Part shown: piece by piece, positions 17,324 through 25,950 of the stretch
Layout: the number at the start of each line of letters is the position of its first letter
Position numbering within the stretch: the stretch's first letter is position 1
Source: Alteribacillus bidgolensis
Lineage (GTDB): Bacteria > Bacillota > Bacilli > Bacillales > Marinococcaceae
Direction: 5' to 3'
NCBI RefSeq assembly: GCF_002886255.1
Contig: NZ_KZ614149.1
Location: 62,001-126,000 of the forward strand
Length of the DNA stretch: 64,000 nt
Program-made: the position numbers and the translations under genes
Notes under the pieces: generated by a model
What the model was told of the DNA's origin: nothing
The model's database searches: none
The model's input: the letters and a program-made list of their open reading frames with translations, nothing else

Positions 17324-17378
17324 AAAGGATGAAATGTTTACGTTAAACTGTATAAGATAAACTAGCTTTTTGTTATTA

Positions 17379-17404
17379 AGACTTGTCTTTAAAACAAGTT
17401 TTTA
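17379..17404 (+). terminator. Possible terminator after the MBL gene
   Basis: ACTTGT ctttaaa ACAAGT with following T tract. The stem is only 6 bp. Confidence 0.45.
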
Positions 17405-17420
17405 TATCAATTATTTCTAA

Positions 17421-17438
17421 TGAATGATAATTCATTCA
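17421..17438. promoter_or_regulatory. Inverted repeat, possible operator
   Basis: TGAATGA-N4-TCATTCA lies about 95 bp before the YtxH-like start codon. It does not match the Fur or PerR consensus; the bound factor is unknown. Confidence 0.25.
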
Positions 17439-17531
17439 AATTAAGATTTTAAATAAAAGAATATTCTTGCTTCATTGGTGGTATGAAAATACTATATAAT
17501 GAATGTAGAAGATAAAAGAGAAGGAAGGTGG

Positions 17532-17987
17532 ATGGAAGGAATGGAAAATAAAGAAGAGAAACAATCACGATCACAACTAGGGCTGAAAATTGGATTAGCG
17601 GTAGGAAGTGCTTCTGCTGTGGTGTTATTTGGGAATCGTCGTACTAGAGATAAAATAATAAATGGAACAAAACAAACAGCTGCTGCGATCAATGAAGCAA
17701 GTAAATTCTTGTCTGAAAATAGAGAAGAAATCATTTCACAGGTTAAAACAGCTTCTAATGAATTATCGGACTTGTTAAAATCAGCAAATGAAGACATTCA
17801 ACAAATTTCCCAAAGGGCCAGCCATTTAAAAGATACTACTTTAAATGTAAAAGAAAGGACTCAAAAAACGGCTGAAGAACTAAAGGAATTAAAAGAGAAG
17901 GAATCAGAAGAAGAAGTGAAACAAATAGATCAAGCGGACAATGTAGAAAGACTCCCCACCGGCCATAATGTTTCAAAAGAAATGTAA
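17532..17987 (+). CDS. YtxH-domain-like membrane-anchored coiled-coil protein
   Basis: 151 residues. One hydrophobic segment near residues 18-35 (LKIGLAVGSASAVVLFG) followed by RRTRDKI and a long charged helical region is the layout of YtxH-type general stress proteins. The tail is rich in Glu, Lys and Gln. GAAGGAAGG before the ATG at 17532 is preferred over the ATG at 17499. Function is unknown; it would be anchored in the membrane with most of the chain on one side. Confidence 0.6.
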   Translation: MEGMENKEEKQSRSQLGLKIGLAVGSASAVVLFGNRRTRDKIINGTKQTAAAINEASKFLSENREEIISQVKTASNELSDLLKSANEDIQQISQRASHLKDTTLNVKERTQKTAEELKELKEKESEEEVKQIDQADNVERLPTGHNVSKEM

Positions 17988-17992
17988 GTAAA

Positions 17993-18024
17993 AAGAGTTG
18001 TCTAAAATGACACCTCTTATTTTT
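17993..18024 (+). terminator. Terminator of the YtxH-like gene
   Basis: AAGAG-tt-GTC pairs with GAC-ac-CTCTT across an AT loop, then ATTTTT. Confidence 0.6.
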
Positions 18025-18150
18025 AAGATAATCAAATGCGCCTTTAATACTAAACAAGCGAACTTTTTTTTAATATTAAGTTTATGTCCATTTTTAAAAG
18101 GAAATAAGAAAAACATAGTGTTGTTTAGTTCGTAAAAGGAGGCATTGGTT

Positions 18151-18951
18151 ATGGGATTATTAGAAGAGCTCAAGAATTACTCTCAACAGCAAGATGAAAC
18201 GGGAATATTGACTATTTATTTAAATACAGATTTTGGCGATGGGAGCCAGCATAGTGGAGAATGGAAAATACGATTAAAAAATGGATTGAAAAAATTAAAA
18301 GAGTATGTGGATACCAGCGGTACGGATGATGAAAAAAAAGCATTTAAAAAGGTAGCGGACCAAGCAGATCAGCACATCTACGATCAGCAGATGAACTTGA
18401 AAAAAAGTTATGTTTTTATAGCTTCTGCTGACGGTAATGTTCTCATGGAAAAAATTCTTCAGGTTCCTGTTGAAACTTCATTTCATTGGGAGAAAAAACC
18501 AGAGCTAGGCCAATTAGAAGAATTGCAGTCAAATTATCCGGCTGCTGGAATAGTTATGGTACAGAAAAGTGATGTTCATTTTATAGATACTGCACTTGGA
18601 GAGATTCGAGAGGAAAAGCATTTCAGCTGGGAAGTTGAATCAGAGGATTGGAAGCAATATGAAGGAAATTCAGCAACAGAAAGAATTTCTTCTGGTTCCA
18701 CTCAAGTAGATGAAGTCCAGCAGCGCTTTGAGGAAAATCGGCAGCGCTGGTATAAAAATCTGGCTCCTGTTTTAGATAAAGAAGTGAAAAATAGAAACCA
18801 GCAAGGTATTTACCTTGTTGGAAATAAAGAATCCATTCGTGATCTTGAAAAGCATCTTGGTGCAAAAGTTATTGATAGCATTTCTAAAAATTTAACTTCA
18901 AAGTCTTCTTATGAAGTATTAAACAAAATATACGGCGAAAAAGTGAGATAA
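18151..18951 (+). CDS. aeRF1-type (VLRF1-like) release-factor-related protein
   Basis: 266 residues. Begins with a helical segment then ILTIYLNTDFGDGSQHSGEW, and has AAGIVMVQKSDVHFIDTALGEI and YLVGNKESIRDLEKHLGAKVI, the pattern of bacterial proteins related to archaeal/eukaryotic release factor 1. Some members of this group act on stalled ribosomes, but I see no GGQ motif, so the role here is open. AAAGGAGG precedes the ATG at 18151. Strong terminator after the stop; monocistronic. Confidence 0.6.
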   Translation: MGLLEELKNYSQQQDETGILTIYLNTDFGDGSQHSGEWKIRLKNGLKKLKEYVDTSGTDDEKKAFKKVADQADQHIYDQQMNLKKSYVFIASADGNVLMEKILQVPVETSFHWEKKPELGQLEELQSNYPAAGIVMVQKSDVHFIDTALGEIREEKHFSWEVESEDWKQYEGNSATERISSGSTQVDEVQQRFEENRQRWYKNLAPVLDKEVKNRNQQGIYLVGNKESIRDLEKHLGAKVIDSISKNLTSKSSYEVLNKIYGEKVR

Positions 18952-18983
18952 AAGAAAACCGGGCCATTGCCCGGTTTTCTTTT
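18950..18983 (+). terminator. Strong terminator
   Basis: Perfect 15-bp stem AAAAGAAAACCGGGC/GCCCGGTTTTCTTTT with 4-nt loop. Confidence 0.92.
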
Positions 18984-19147
18984 ATGATGTTAGTAAATAA
19001 ACAATGTAAAGCATAATACAATGAAAACCACGATAGATCTGTTAGTATATATAAAGAAAACATGAAATTTTCATAGTCCCTTGACGTACCTGACCTATTT
19101 TTAAAAAAATAAGAGGAGTTATTATAAACAGAGGAGAGAAGACATAT

Positions 19148-19537
19148 ATGGAATTTTGGATGCAAGAAAACAGTTTCACTACAAAAACAGAGTTTGGAGA
19201 CTTACAAATTTCTGGTAATGCAGATCATGGCTTTAGACCGTATCAATTGCTTGTTTCTTCGGTTGCTGTCTGCAGCGGCGGGGTACTAAGAAAAGTTATG
19301 GAAAAACGCAGGCAGACTGTTAAAGATATTTATATAAAAGCGGATGTTAAAAGAAGTGAGCAAGGAGCAAATGAGGTACAAGAAATTCATCTGCATTTTA
19401 TCATTGATACTGAGAATGTAACAAATACACAAATGAAGAAAAACTTGGAATGGACACGAAAAAATTGTTCGATGGTGCAGTCTGTTAAGGACAGTATTCA
19501 TATTACAGAAACGTTTGAATTAAAAAATAATAGCTGA
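19148..19537 (+). CDS. OsmC-family peroxiredoxin-like protein
   Basis: 129 residues, OsmC/Ohr fold. The two conserved cysteines are present: C42 in SSVAVCSGGVL and a second near 103 in KNCSMVQSVKDS. OsmC proteins reduce organic or lipid hydroperoxides with low-molecular thiols. The size and motif fit the YhfA-like branch rather than Ohr. GAGGAGAG precedes the ATG by 11 bp. It is one of several antioxidant genes in this stretch. Confidence 0.85.
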   Translation: MEFWMQENSFTTKTEFGDLQISGNADHGFRPYQLLVSSVAVCSGGVLRKVMEKRRQTVKDIYIKADVKRSEQGANEVQEIHLHFIIDTENVTNTQMKKNLEWTRKNCSMVQSVKDSIHITETFELKNNS

Positions 19538-19601
19538 CCTGAAAGGTTGTTAGAGCAACATATCAATAGAAACGATTGAGCTAGAACAGGAGAGAAAAAA
19601 G

Positions 19602-20963
19602 ATGGGCATCGAAAATAAACAAATGGATTTTACAGAAGGCAGCATCATGAAAAAAATGATTTTATTTGCTACTCCCATCTTTTTAGGAAACCTTCTTCAA
19701 AGTTCCTATCAAATTATTGACAGTTTATGGGTAGGTAACTTGATTGGAGCAGATGCTCTAGGAGCTGTATCTATTTCCGCGACTATTATATTCACTATAT
19801 TATCCTTTATTATAGGTATCAATAGTGCGACATTGACTGTGCTTTCACAAAGAACAGGTGCAAAAGACAATGAAGGGCTGCGTGTTTCATTAAATGCTTT
19901 TGTATTTGTATTAGGAACACTATCGATTTTTTTAGGCGCGGCAGGATATTTTTTATCTCCGTTTATTCTTAAATGGATGGGAATTCCAGAAAGTATCATG
20001 CCGATGGCTTTAAATTACTTACGTATTAATTTCGTTGGGATCATATTTTTGTTTGGCTATAATTTTATAGGAACGGTGCTGCGTGCTGTTGGGGATAGTA
20101 AAACACCTTTGCGTTTTATTTTTTTAGCAGTAATTTTAAATACGGTATTAGATCCGATATTTATATCTGTACTTAATTATGGAATGGAAGGAGCCGCTTA
20201 CGCCACAGTTCTTTCCCAAGGCAGCGCATTTCTTTTCGGAATTATTTATTCTATTAAGAAAAAAGGTCTGCCGTTTACAATTCCATCTCCTCCGCCGTGG
20301 CAGGAATTTAAGAGAATTTTTAAGCTCGGACTTCCATCCGGTTTTTCAATGATGGCCATTTCAGGCGGTATACTTGCTATTATGACTGTTGTAACGTCTT
20401 TTGGGGAAACAGTTATAGCAGGTTATGGTGCAGCACAGCGTATAGACAGTGTTATTATGCTTCCTGCCATAACGTTGGGTTCTGCTATTACAAGTATGGC
20501 TGGGCAAAATATAGGTGCCGATAAATGGCACCGAGTTAATGATATAGCAAAGAGTGGTCTGCTGTTGATTGTAAGTGTTTCTTTAACGATTAGCTTGCTT
20601 GTATTTCTATCTGCCCGGCTATTGATGGGGATGTTTGTGGAAGATCAAGCAACCATTAATTTTGGTGCCTCTTACCTTAGAATTATAGCCTTCTTTTATC
20701 CGTTTTTAGGCATTAATTTTGTATTAAACGGAATTGTTCGGTCTTCAGGGGCCATGTTTCAAGTGCTCGTTCTTAACATTATTTCTTTCTGGGTGCTGCG
20801 TTTTCCTCTTGCTTGGGCCTTCTCCTCTATCTTTTCAGAAAACGGCATTGCCATAGGTATTGGACTGAGTTTTGTTGTCAGCAGTGTGATTGCTGCTTCC
20901 TATTATCGATTTGGGAGATGGAGAAATATTAATATTTTTCATGAAGAACAAAAAGATAACTAA
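19602..20963 (+). CDS. MATE-family efflux transporter
   Basis: 453 residues, about 12 membrane segments in two repeated halves. The first half begins MKKMILFATPIFLGNLLQSSYQIIDSLWVGNLIG, and the second starts near 240 with FKLGLPSGFSMMAISGG, the two MATE signatures. These proteins export drugs or metabolites using a Na+ or H+ gradient; the substrate is unknown. RBS AGGAGAG precedes the ATG. Two small genes follow closely and may be co-transcribed. Confidence 0.88.
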   Translation: MGIENKQMDFTEGSIMKKMILFATPIFLGNLLQSSYQIIDSLWVGNLIGADALGAVSISATIIFTILSFIIGINSATLTVLSQRTGAKDNEGLRVSLNAFVFVLGTLSIFLGAAGYFLSPFILKWMGIPESIMPMALNYLRINFVGIIFLFGYNFIGTVLRAVGDSKTPLRFIFLAVILNTVLDPIFISVLNYGMEGAAYATVLSQGSAFLFGIIYSIKKKGLPFTIPSPPPWQEFKRIFKLGLPSGFSMMAISGGILAIMTVVTSFGETVIAGYGAAQRIDSVIMLPAITLGSAITSMAGQNIGADKWHRVNDIAKSGLLLIVSVSLTISLLVFLSARLLMGMFVEDQATINFGASYLRIIAFFYPFLGINFVLNGIVRSSGAMFQVLVLNIISFWVLRFPLAWAFSSIFSENGIAIGIGLSFVVSSVIAASYYRFGRWRNINIFHEEQKDN

Positions 20964-20983
20964 AAGAGAAGAGGGTGGAAGTT

Positions 20984-21172
20984 ATGAGCAGCCCAGTTCA
21001 TAATAAAAAGCGTCAATTAAAGTATTTGAGGCAGCGAGTGATATTGATACAGGAAATGGTAGAACAGATGGAAGGAACAGCCGACGTAAAGTCATCTGAT
21101 TTAGAACGACTTGATCATATGTTTGATCAAATAAAAGTTAAAATCAAACAATTTAAACAAGATTGGGATTGA
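20984..21172 (+). CDS. Small helical protein, possibly SE1561 family
   Basis: 62 residues from the ATG at 20984, behind GAGGGTGG. Highly helical and charged, with two amphipathic helices (KKRQLKYLRQRVILIQEMVE and LERLDHMFDQIKVKIKQFK). It resembles the small SE1561-type proteins of Firmicutes, but the match is from memory and weak. It lies 20 bp after the MATE gene and 15 bp before the phosphatase gene. Confidence 0.5.
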   Translation: MSSPVHNKKRQLKYLRQRVILIQEMVEQMEGTADVKSSDLERLDHMFDQIKVKIKQFKQDWD

Positions 21173-21187
21173 GAGGACAGGTTGGAT

Positions 21188-21796
21188 ATGGAGATTTATT
21201 TAATAAGGCATGGTGAATCAGAAGGTAATCGCGCAGCTAAATTGCAAGGCTGTGAAGATTTTGACTTAACTACTAAAGGAAAAAAACAAGCGGTTAAGTT
21301 GGGGAAATATTTTTCAACAGTTAAACTCGACTACTTATACAGCAGTGATCTGGCCAGAGCATATGAAACAGCAAAAGCTTTAGAAAAGTATCAATCTGTT
21401 CAAACTATTGCTTCAAAAGAGTTTCGAGAAATACATTTAGGACCGCTCGAAGGCAAAACAAGAGAACAAATATATGAGGAATACCCTGAAGTGAAAAATA
21501 AAAATTTACTTCAGTCAGGACTTGCAGGAACAGAGACAGATGAACAAATAACAGCAAGATGCCGTCATTTTTATAAAACAATAAGGAACATAAAAGAAAA
21601 TGAAAAAGCTGCTGTCGTTTCTCACGGTGGTTTCCTCACTATTTTCTTAATGTATCTGCTCGCTGGAGAACAATGGAATACACTGCACCGTCCATTTCAG
21701 ATAAACAATACAGGAGTGACAAAACTAAGCTGGAGAGAAGATAGACTTTCTATTCATTATATAAATCAGCATCATCATTTAGAATCAATCGAGTAA
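21188..21796 (+). CDS. Histidine phosphatase family protein
   Basis: 202 residues. The phosphohistidine motif YLIRHGESEGN is at residues 4-14, and the second catalytic His is in VVSHGGFL near 143. Other markers are YSSDLARAYETA and FREIHLGPLEG. The family contains phosphoglycerate mutases and many phosphatases; the substrate is not deducible. The ATG at 21188 is preferred over TTG 21182, with GAGAGGACAGG as RBS. Confidence 0.88.
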   Translation: MEIYLIRHGESEGNRAAKLQGCEDFDLTTKGKKQAVKLGKYFSTVKLDYLYSSDLARAYETAKALEKYQSVQTIASKEFREIHLGPLEGKTREQIYEEYPEVKNKNLLQSGLAGTETDEQITARCRHFYKTIRNIKENEKAAVVSHGGFLTIFLMYLLAGEQWNTLHRPFQINNTGVTKLSWREDRLSIHYINQHHHLESIE

Positions 21797-21814
21797 AAAT
21801 CCGGGATTAAAAAG

Positions 21815-21850
21815 AAGACGCTGCAATTCAGGTGCTGATGCAGCGTCTTT
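21815..21850. terminator. Bidirectional terminator between convergent genes
   Basis: Perfect 11-bp stem AAGACGCTGCA/TGCAGCGTCTT between the phosphatase and abgT. Confidence 0.8.
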
Positions 21851-21858
21851 ATCTGAAA

Positions 21859-23391
21859 TTAACCGTTATATTCAATTGGTGAGCCTGGCCCAAGATCAAT
21901 CCCGAAAGCCATCCAGACAATTAACATAATGGTCCATGTAATCATGAATATAATAGAGTAAGGCAGCATGACAGAGATTAAGGATCCAATCCCCATTTTT
22001 TTGTCATATTTTTGAGCAAACGCAATAATGATTGCAAAATAAGTCATTAATGGAGTAATAATGTTGGTAGTAGAATCTGCTACACGATAAGCCATTTGGG
22101 TGAGCTCAGGTGAATAACCTTGCAGCATCATGATTGGCACAAAAACTGGTGCCATGATTGCCCACTTAGCAGAGGCACTTCCGATAAATAAGTTAATAAA
22201 ACCTGTAATAATAACAAAGGCGATAATTAAAGGAATCCCGCTTAAGTTAATAGTATCTAAAAACTCAGCCCCGTATACACCTAGCAAAAGCCCCATATTA
22301 GTTTCATTGAAATAAGCGACAAATTGACCAGCTGTAAATGCAAGAACGATAAACATTCCCATCGATGCCATTGTTTCAGAAAGCTGGTTTGCAACGTCTT
22401 TATCGTTTTTAATAGATTTTGTCACTATTCCATATACTAAACCAGGTACAAAGAAAATGATGAGTATAACAACAACTAATGAACTCATAAATGGAGATTG
22501 GACAATAGCCCCTTCTTCTCCACGTAAGGGAGCGGCAGGAGGGACAATTAACAGTGCGAGTAAAAAGACGGTAACAAGGGTGGAAATTCCAGCCCAAAGC
22601 ATACCTTTTTTCTCTTGAGAAGTAATTTCCTGCAGTTCTTCAGTGTGCTCTTCTTTATAGTCTCCCAAACGCGGTTCTACCATTTTTTCACTTACCAACG
22701 TTCCAACAATAGTTAAAAAGAACGTAGATGCAATGATAAAGTAATAGTTCATTGCATTGTTCATACCCTCTGCGTATGCAGTATCAATAGTAGCTGCTGC
22801 TTGTATTGTTAATTCCCCAAGCATAGGATCTGTAGCAGAAAGTAATAAATTAGCACTAAAGCCAGCTGATACTCCTGCAAACGCTGCAGCCAGTCCAGCG
22901 AGAGGGTGTCTCCCTAAAGCGGCAAAAAGCATGGCGCCAAGAGGCGGAAGAACGACATAGCCCGCATCGGAAGCTACGCTTGACATGATGCCTGCAAAAA
23001 CTAGTCCTCCTGTAAGAAGAAACTTAGGTACGGATAAAACAAAACTGCGCAAGAGGACACTAATAAGACCAGTTCGCTCCGCAATCCCTATGCCGATCAT
23101 TGTTGCAAGAACAACGCCGAGCGGTGCAAAATTAATAAAATTCTCAACCATGCTTGTGAACATGTATTCAATGCCATCATTAGAAAGAAGATTGGTGACA
23201 GTAATGGTTTCTCCTTCTTCTGCCGGATCTTCAATCTGCAATCCAGCGTTAGAAAGAACAGCGGATGTAAAAACGACAAATATAGCTAAAATAGCAAATA
23301 AAGTAATCGGGTGCGGCAGTTTATTGCCTACCTTTTCTATAACGTCCAGTGAACGTTGGACAATCCCTTGTTTTTTGGCATCCTCTGCCAT
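21859..23391 (-). CDS. AbgT-family transporter (p-aminobenzoyl-glutamate type)
   Basis: 510 residues with about 11-13 membrane segments. Family markers are GNKLPHPITLFAILAI at the N-terminus, ASDAGYVVLPPLGAMLFA, AAFAGVSAGFSANLL and FIGSASAKWAIMAPVFVPI. E. coli AbgT imports p-aminobenzoyl-glutamate; other members export sulfonamides or antimetabolites, so the true substrate is uncertain. GGGGG 8 bp before the ATG fixes the start. A near-cre site lies upstream. Confidence 0.88.
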   Translation of the reverse strand: MAEDAKKQGIVQRSLDVIEKVGNKLPHPITLFAILAIFVVFTSAVLSNAGLQIEDPAEEGETITVTNLLSNDGIEYMFTSMVENFINFAPLGVVLATMIGIGIAERTGLISVLLRSFVLSVPKFLLTGGLVFAGIMSSVASDAGYVVLPPLGAMLFAALGRHPLAGLAAAFAGVSAGFSANLLLSATDPMLGELTIQAAATIDTAYAEGMNNAMNYYFIIASTFFLTIVGTLVSEKMVEPRLGDYKEEHTEELQEITSQEKKGMLWAGISTLVTVFLLALLIVPPAAPLRGEEGAIVQSPFMSSLVVVILIIFFVPGLVYGIVTKSIKNDKDVANQLSETMASMGMFIVLAFTAGQFVAYFNETNMGLLLGVYGAEFLDTINLSGIPLIIAFVIITGFINLFIGSASAKWAIMAPVFVPIMMLQGYSPELTQMAYRVADSTTNIITPLMTYFAIIIAFAQKYDKKMGIGSLISVMLPYSIIFMITWTIMLIVWMAFGIDLGPGSPIEYNG

Positions 23392-23738
23392 AATGTATTT
23401 CCCCCTTTAAAAAAATATGTAAACAATAATATAATATTCTAAAATAATATACAAAAACATTACAAATTAAATACAATTCATTTACATCTTAAAATAATAA
23501 GTTACTATTTAGTTGTAATTACTTGTTATGCATATAACTACACCACCTATTTCAAAAAAATGAAAACGCTTACTAATTATTATTTATATCATTTTTTATG
23601 GATGAATGTAACCCTTTTTATAATGAAAATTATTTTACTCATATAAAGTATTAAAGTGGATCATATGAAATAAGCGCTCTTTTGAATAAAGAATGAGGAA
23701 AAGTAGAACCTATAAAGTAAAAATTGGAGGAATGCCAA
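23392..23738. other. Divergent AT-rich intergenic region between abgT and pdaA
   Basis: Nearly 350 bp with very high AT and no credible ORF. It must hold both divergent promoters. The only specific site I can support is the cre-like sequence at 23561. Confidence 0.6.
23561..23574 (+). promoter_or_regulatory. cre-like site (CcpA)
   Basis: TGAAAACGCTTACT matches the cre consensus TGWNANCGNTNWCA except for the last base. It is 170 bp upstream of the AbgT start codon, so it would suit control of abgT or pdaA only if promoters lie nearby. Confidence 0.4.
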
Positions 23739-24509
23739 ATGAAATACATTATTATTACTTCTTTATTCCTCTTCCTAAGTCTTTCTTCATCAATAGACAC
23801 AGCACTTGGTGAAGAAATTTATAGATGGAATTTTAAGCCTGCAAAGAATAATGAACCATCTGATACGGAAGAAATGTATAAAGATTTACTCGATAAATAC
23901 GGTGGTTTTTTTATAGGGGATCCAAATCACAAAACATTATATTTGACCTTTGACAATGGATACGAAAATGGTTATACAGCTGATATTTTAGACGTATTGA
24001 AAGAAAAGGATGTTCCAGCGGCTTTTTTTGTAACCGGTCATTATTTAAAATCGGCTCCTGATCTAGTTAAAAGAATGAAGGAAGAAGGCCACATTGTTGG
24101 CAATCATTCATGGCATCACCCTAGTTTGCCTGAAATAAGCGAAAAGCGGATGGAAAAAGAATTATCAAAAGTGAAGGAAGAATATGAACAAATTACTGGT
24201 GAAAAAGAAATGATTTACTTAAGACCTCCGCAAGGAACCTTTAATGAAAGGTCACTTGCTCAAACACAAAAAATGGGTTATATCAATGTTTTTTGGTCGT
24301 TTGCTTACGTGGATTGGGAAACAAATGAGCAGAAAGGACCAGATCATGCTTATAAAAGTATTATGAGAAGAATTCACCCGGGGGCAGTAATGCTTTTGCA
24401 TTCTGTTTCGGAAGATAACGCGGAAGCTTTAGAAAAAGTAATTGATGAATGTGAAAAAAAAGGATATACCTTTAAAAGTTTGGATAACTTATTGTTTAAA
24501 ACACCTTAA
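23739..24509 (+). CDS. pdaA: PdaA-type polysaccharide deacetylase (delta-lactam biosynthesis)
   Basis: 256 residues. An N-terminal hydrophobic signal (residues 1-20) precedes a NodB-homology domain. Motifs: YLTFDNGYENGYT (Asn replaces the second Asp of typical deacetylases, as in PdaA), GNHSWHHPSL with the metal histidines, LRPPQGTFNE, and MLLHSVSEDNAEAL. It deacetylates N-acetylmuramic acid, leading to the muramic-delta-lactam of spore cortex, and so marks a sporulating organism. GGAGG before the ATG at 23739 fixes the start. Confidence 0.93.
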   Translation: MKYIIITSLFLFLSLSSSIDTALGEEIYRWNFKPAKNNEPSDTEEMYKDLLDKYGGFFIGDPNHKTLYLTFDNGYENGYTADILDVLKEKDVPAAFFVTGHYLKSAPDLVKRMKEEGHIVGNHSWHHPSLPEISEKRMEKELSKVKEEYEQITGEKEMIYLRPPQGTFNERSLAQTQKMGYINVFWSFAYVDWETNEQKGPDHAYKSIMRRIHPGAVMLLHSVSEDNAEALEKVIDECEKKGYTFKSLDNLLFKTP

Positions 24510-24521
24510 ACAACAGTAAAA

Positions 24522-24549
24522 GGACGGAAGTTCATGGGAACTTCCGTCC
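24522..24549. terminator. Hairpin terminator between convergent genes
   Basis: Perfect 11-bp stem GGACGGAAGTT/AACTTCCGTCC; weak T tracts on both sides. Confidence 0.7.
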
Positions 24550-24568
24550 TAAGTGTGTAAATATGTAT

Positions 24569-24910
24569 TTATGTACAAAGTTCACCTAATTCGAAAGCCA
24601 CCGTTTCAAGAGTAGAAACATCTGTTACATCAAATACAATCCATTGTCTGCTTTTTACTACTAATACACCAATCTCCTCGTTACGGTTTTTAATTGGAAA
24701 AGCAAGTTGACTTTGCATGTTTTCTCCATCGCCAGCAGAAGCATGAAGGCGGGTTTCTTCATTTTCATGCAGGTATATTCCTGCCCAATTAATATAATCT
24801 ACTTTTTCACATAATGTCTTAACAGTTTTTAAGCAAATTTCAGAAATGTTGTTGGATTGATAGACAGAAGACAAAATATGGATCGAAGCTAGGTCTGTAG
24901 ATATAGTCAA
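24569..24910 (-). CDS. Single GAF-domain protein
   Basis: 113 residues, one shortened GAF domain: CEKVDYINWAGIYLHENEE in the middle and SQLAFPIKNRNEEIGVLVV towards the end. GAF domains bind small ligands or sense redox state; this protein has no output domain, and lacks the spaced cysteines of free methionine sulfoxide reductase. Translation begins at TTG 24910, 7 bp after GGAGG. It stands alone. Confidence 0.75.
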   Translation of the reverse strand: MTISTDLASIHILSSVYQSNNISEICLKTVKTLCEKVDYINWAGIYLHENEETRLHASAGDGENMQSQLAFPIKNRNEEIGVLVVKSRQWIVFDVTDVSTLETVAFELGELCT

Positions 24911-25044
24911 TGAGATCCTCCTTTTTCTGTTGAATCGCTTCTATTTTACCAAACAATAAAGGCCTTACGGGCTAGTAAGTTTAGGAAATGAAAGAGGACA
25001 TGGTATAATGCAGACAATAGATTTTTGAAGCAAGGGGGAGTAAT

Positions 25045-25929
25045 ATGTGGAAAATAGAAAAGGAACTGAAGAATTTGTATAATTACAAACTGCTTCTCAA
25101 ACGAATGAAAGGAGATCCATTATTAAGCATTAGTGAATCATTGGAGTCTATTCGAATACCTGTGCAAGACGGAGGGATAAAAGAAGGGGTTTTGCTGCAG
25201 TTTAGTGATACTTCTTCAGCAGTAAAAGCTGAACTATTTGGAGAAAAGGTCAGAAAAGATGCAGCTTTTTATCAAGTGAATAGAATATTTTTATGGGAAC
25301 GTTCCTTACACAAAATATTTGATCATTTTTCAACGACAGATTTAGCTCCCCTTTTCAAGTGTTTTGCAGGCGTCCCGCTTGCTCTTGATTTTGAGTTATA
25401 TGGATGTTTAATGAAAACTATTATTCATCAACAGCTAAATATGAAATTTGCTTATACTCTTACTACCCGTTTTGTTCAAACATATGGGGAACAAGTAGAT
25501 GGTGCTTGGTTTTACCCTGCCCCTGAAAAAGTAGCTGCCCTTACAACATTTGATTTACAACAACTCCAGTTTAGTAAAAGAAAAGCAGAATACGTTATCG
25601 ATACATCAAAGCTAATTGAAAAAAACAACCTTAATCTGAATAATTTGATATACAAAAGGGATGAAGAAATAATTCAAGAATTAACATCTATTCGTGGTAT
25701 TGGCCCTTGGACAGCTCAATGCTTTTTATTGTTTGGATTAGGAAGAGAGAACCTTTTGCCGGCAGGTGATATCGGAATTCAAAATGGTTTAAAGAAACTT
25801 TGGGGAAGAGATCACAAACCTTCTGTAGAAGAGATAAAAGAACGTGGGAAGCAGTGGTCCCCTTATGCAAGTTATGCTGCTTTTTATATATGGTTGAGTA
25901 CAGAATTTCCAGAGTATTGTTTATTTTAG
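25045..25929 (+). CDS. alkA: DNA-3-methyladenine glycosylase II, AlkA type
   Basis: 294 residues. The helix-hairpin-helix and catalytic region reads IRGIGPWTAQCFLLFGLG then LLPAGDIGIQNGL, where the Asp of AGDIG is the catalytic acid near residue 240. The N-terminal region with LFKCFAGVPLALDFELYGC precedes the ILHQQ-like segment TIIHQQLNMKFA. It removes alkylated purines at the start of base excision repair. GGGGGAG 7 bp before the ATG. Confidence 0.92.
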   Translation: MWKIEKELKNLYNYKLLLKRMKGDPLLSISESLESIRIPVQDGGIKEGVLLQFSDTSSAVKAELFGEKVRKDAAFYQVNRIFLWERSLHKIFDHFSTTDLAPLFKCFAGVPLALDFELYGCLMKTIIHQQLNMKFAYTLTTRFVQTYGEQVDGAWFYPAPEKVAALTTFDLQQLQFSKRKAEYVIDTSKLIEKNNLNLNNLIYKRDEEIIQELTSIRGIGPWTAQCFLLFGLGRENLLPAGDIGIQNGLKKLWGRDHKPSVEEIKERGKQWSPYASYAAFYIWLSTEFPEYCLF

Positions 25930-25950
25930 TACATATTGGGGGAGTTAAAA

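Noticed and set aside
17421..17438. Fur or PerR box before the YtxH-like gene
   Set aside because: TGAATGA-N4-TCATTCA has wrong spacing and core for either regulator; kept only as an unassigned inverted repeat.
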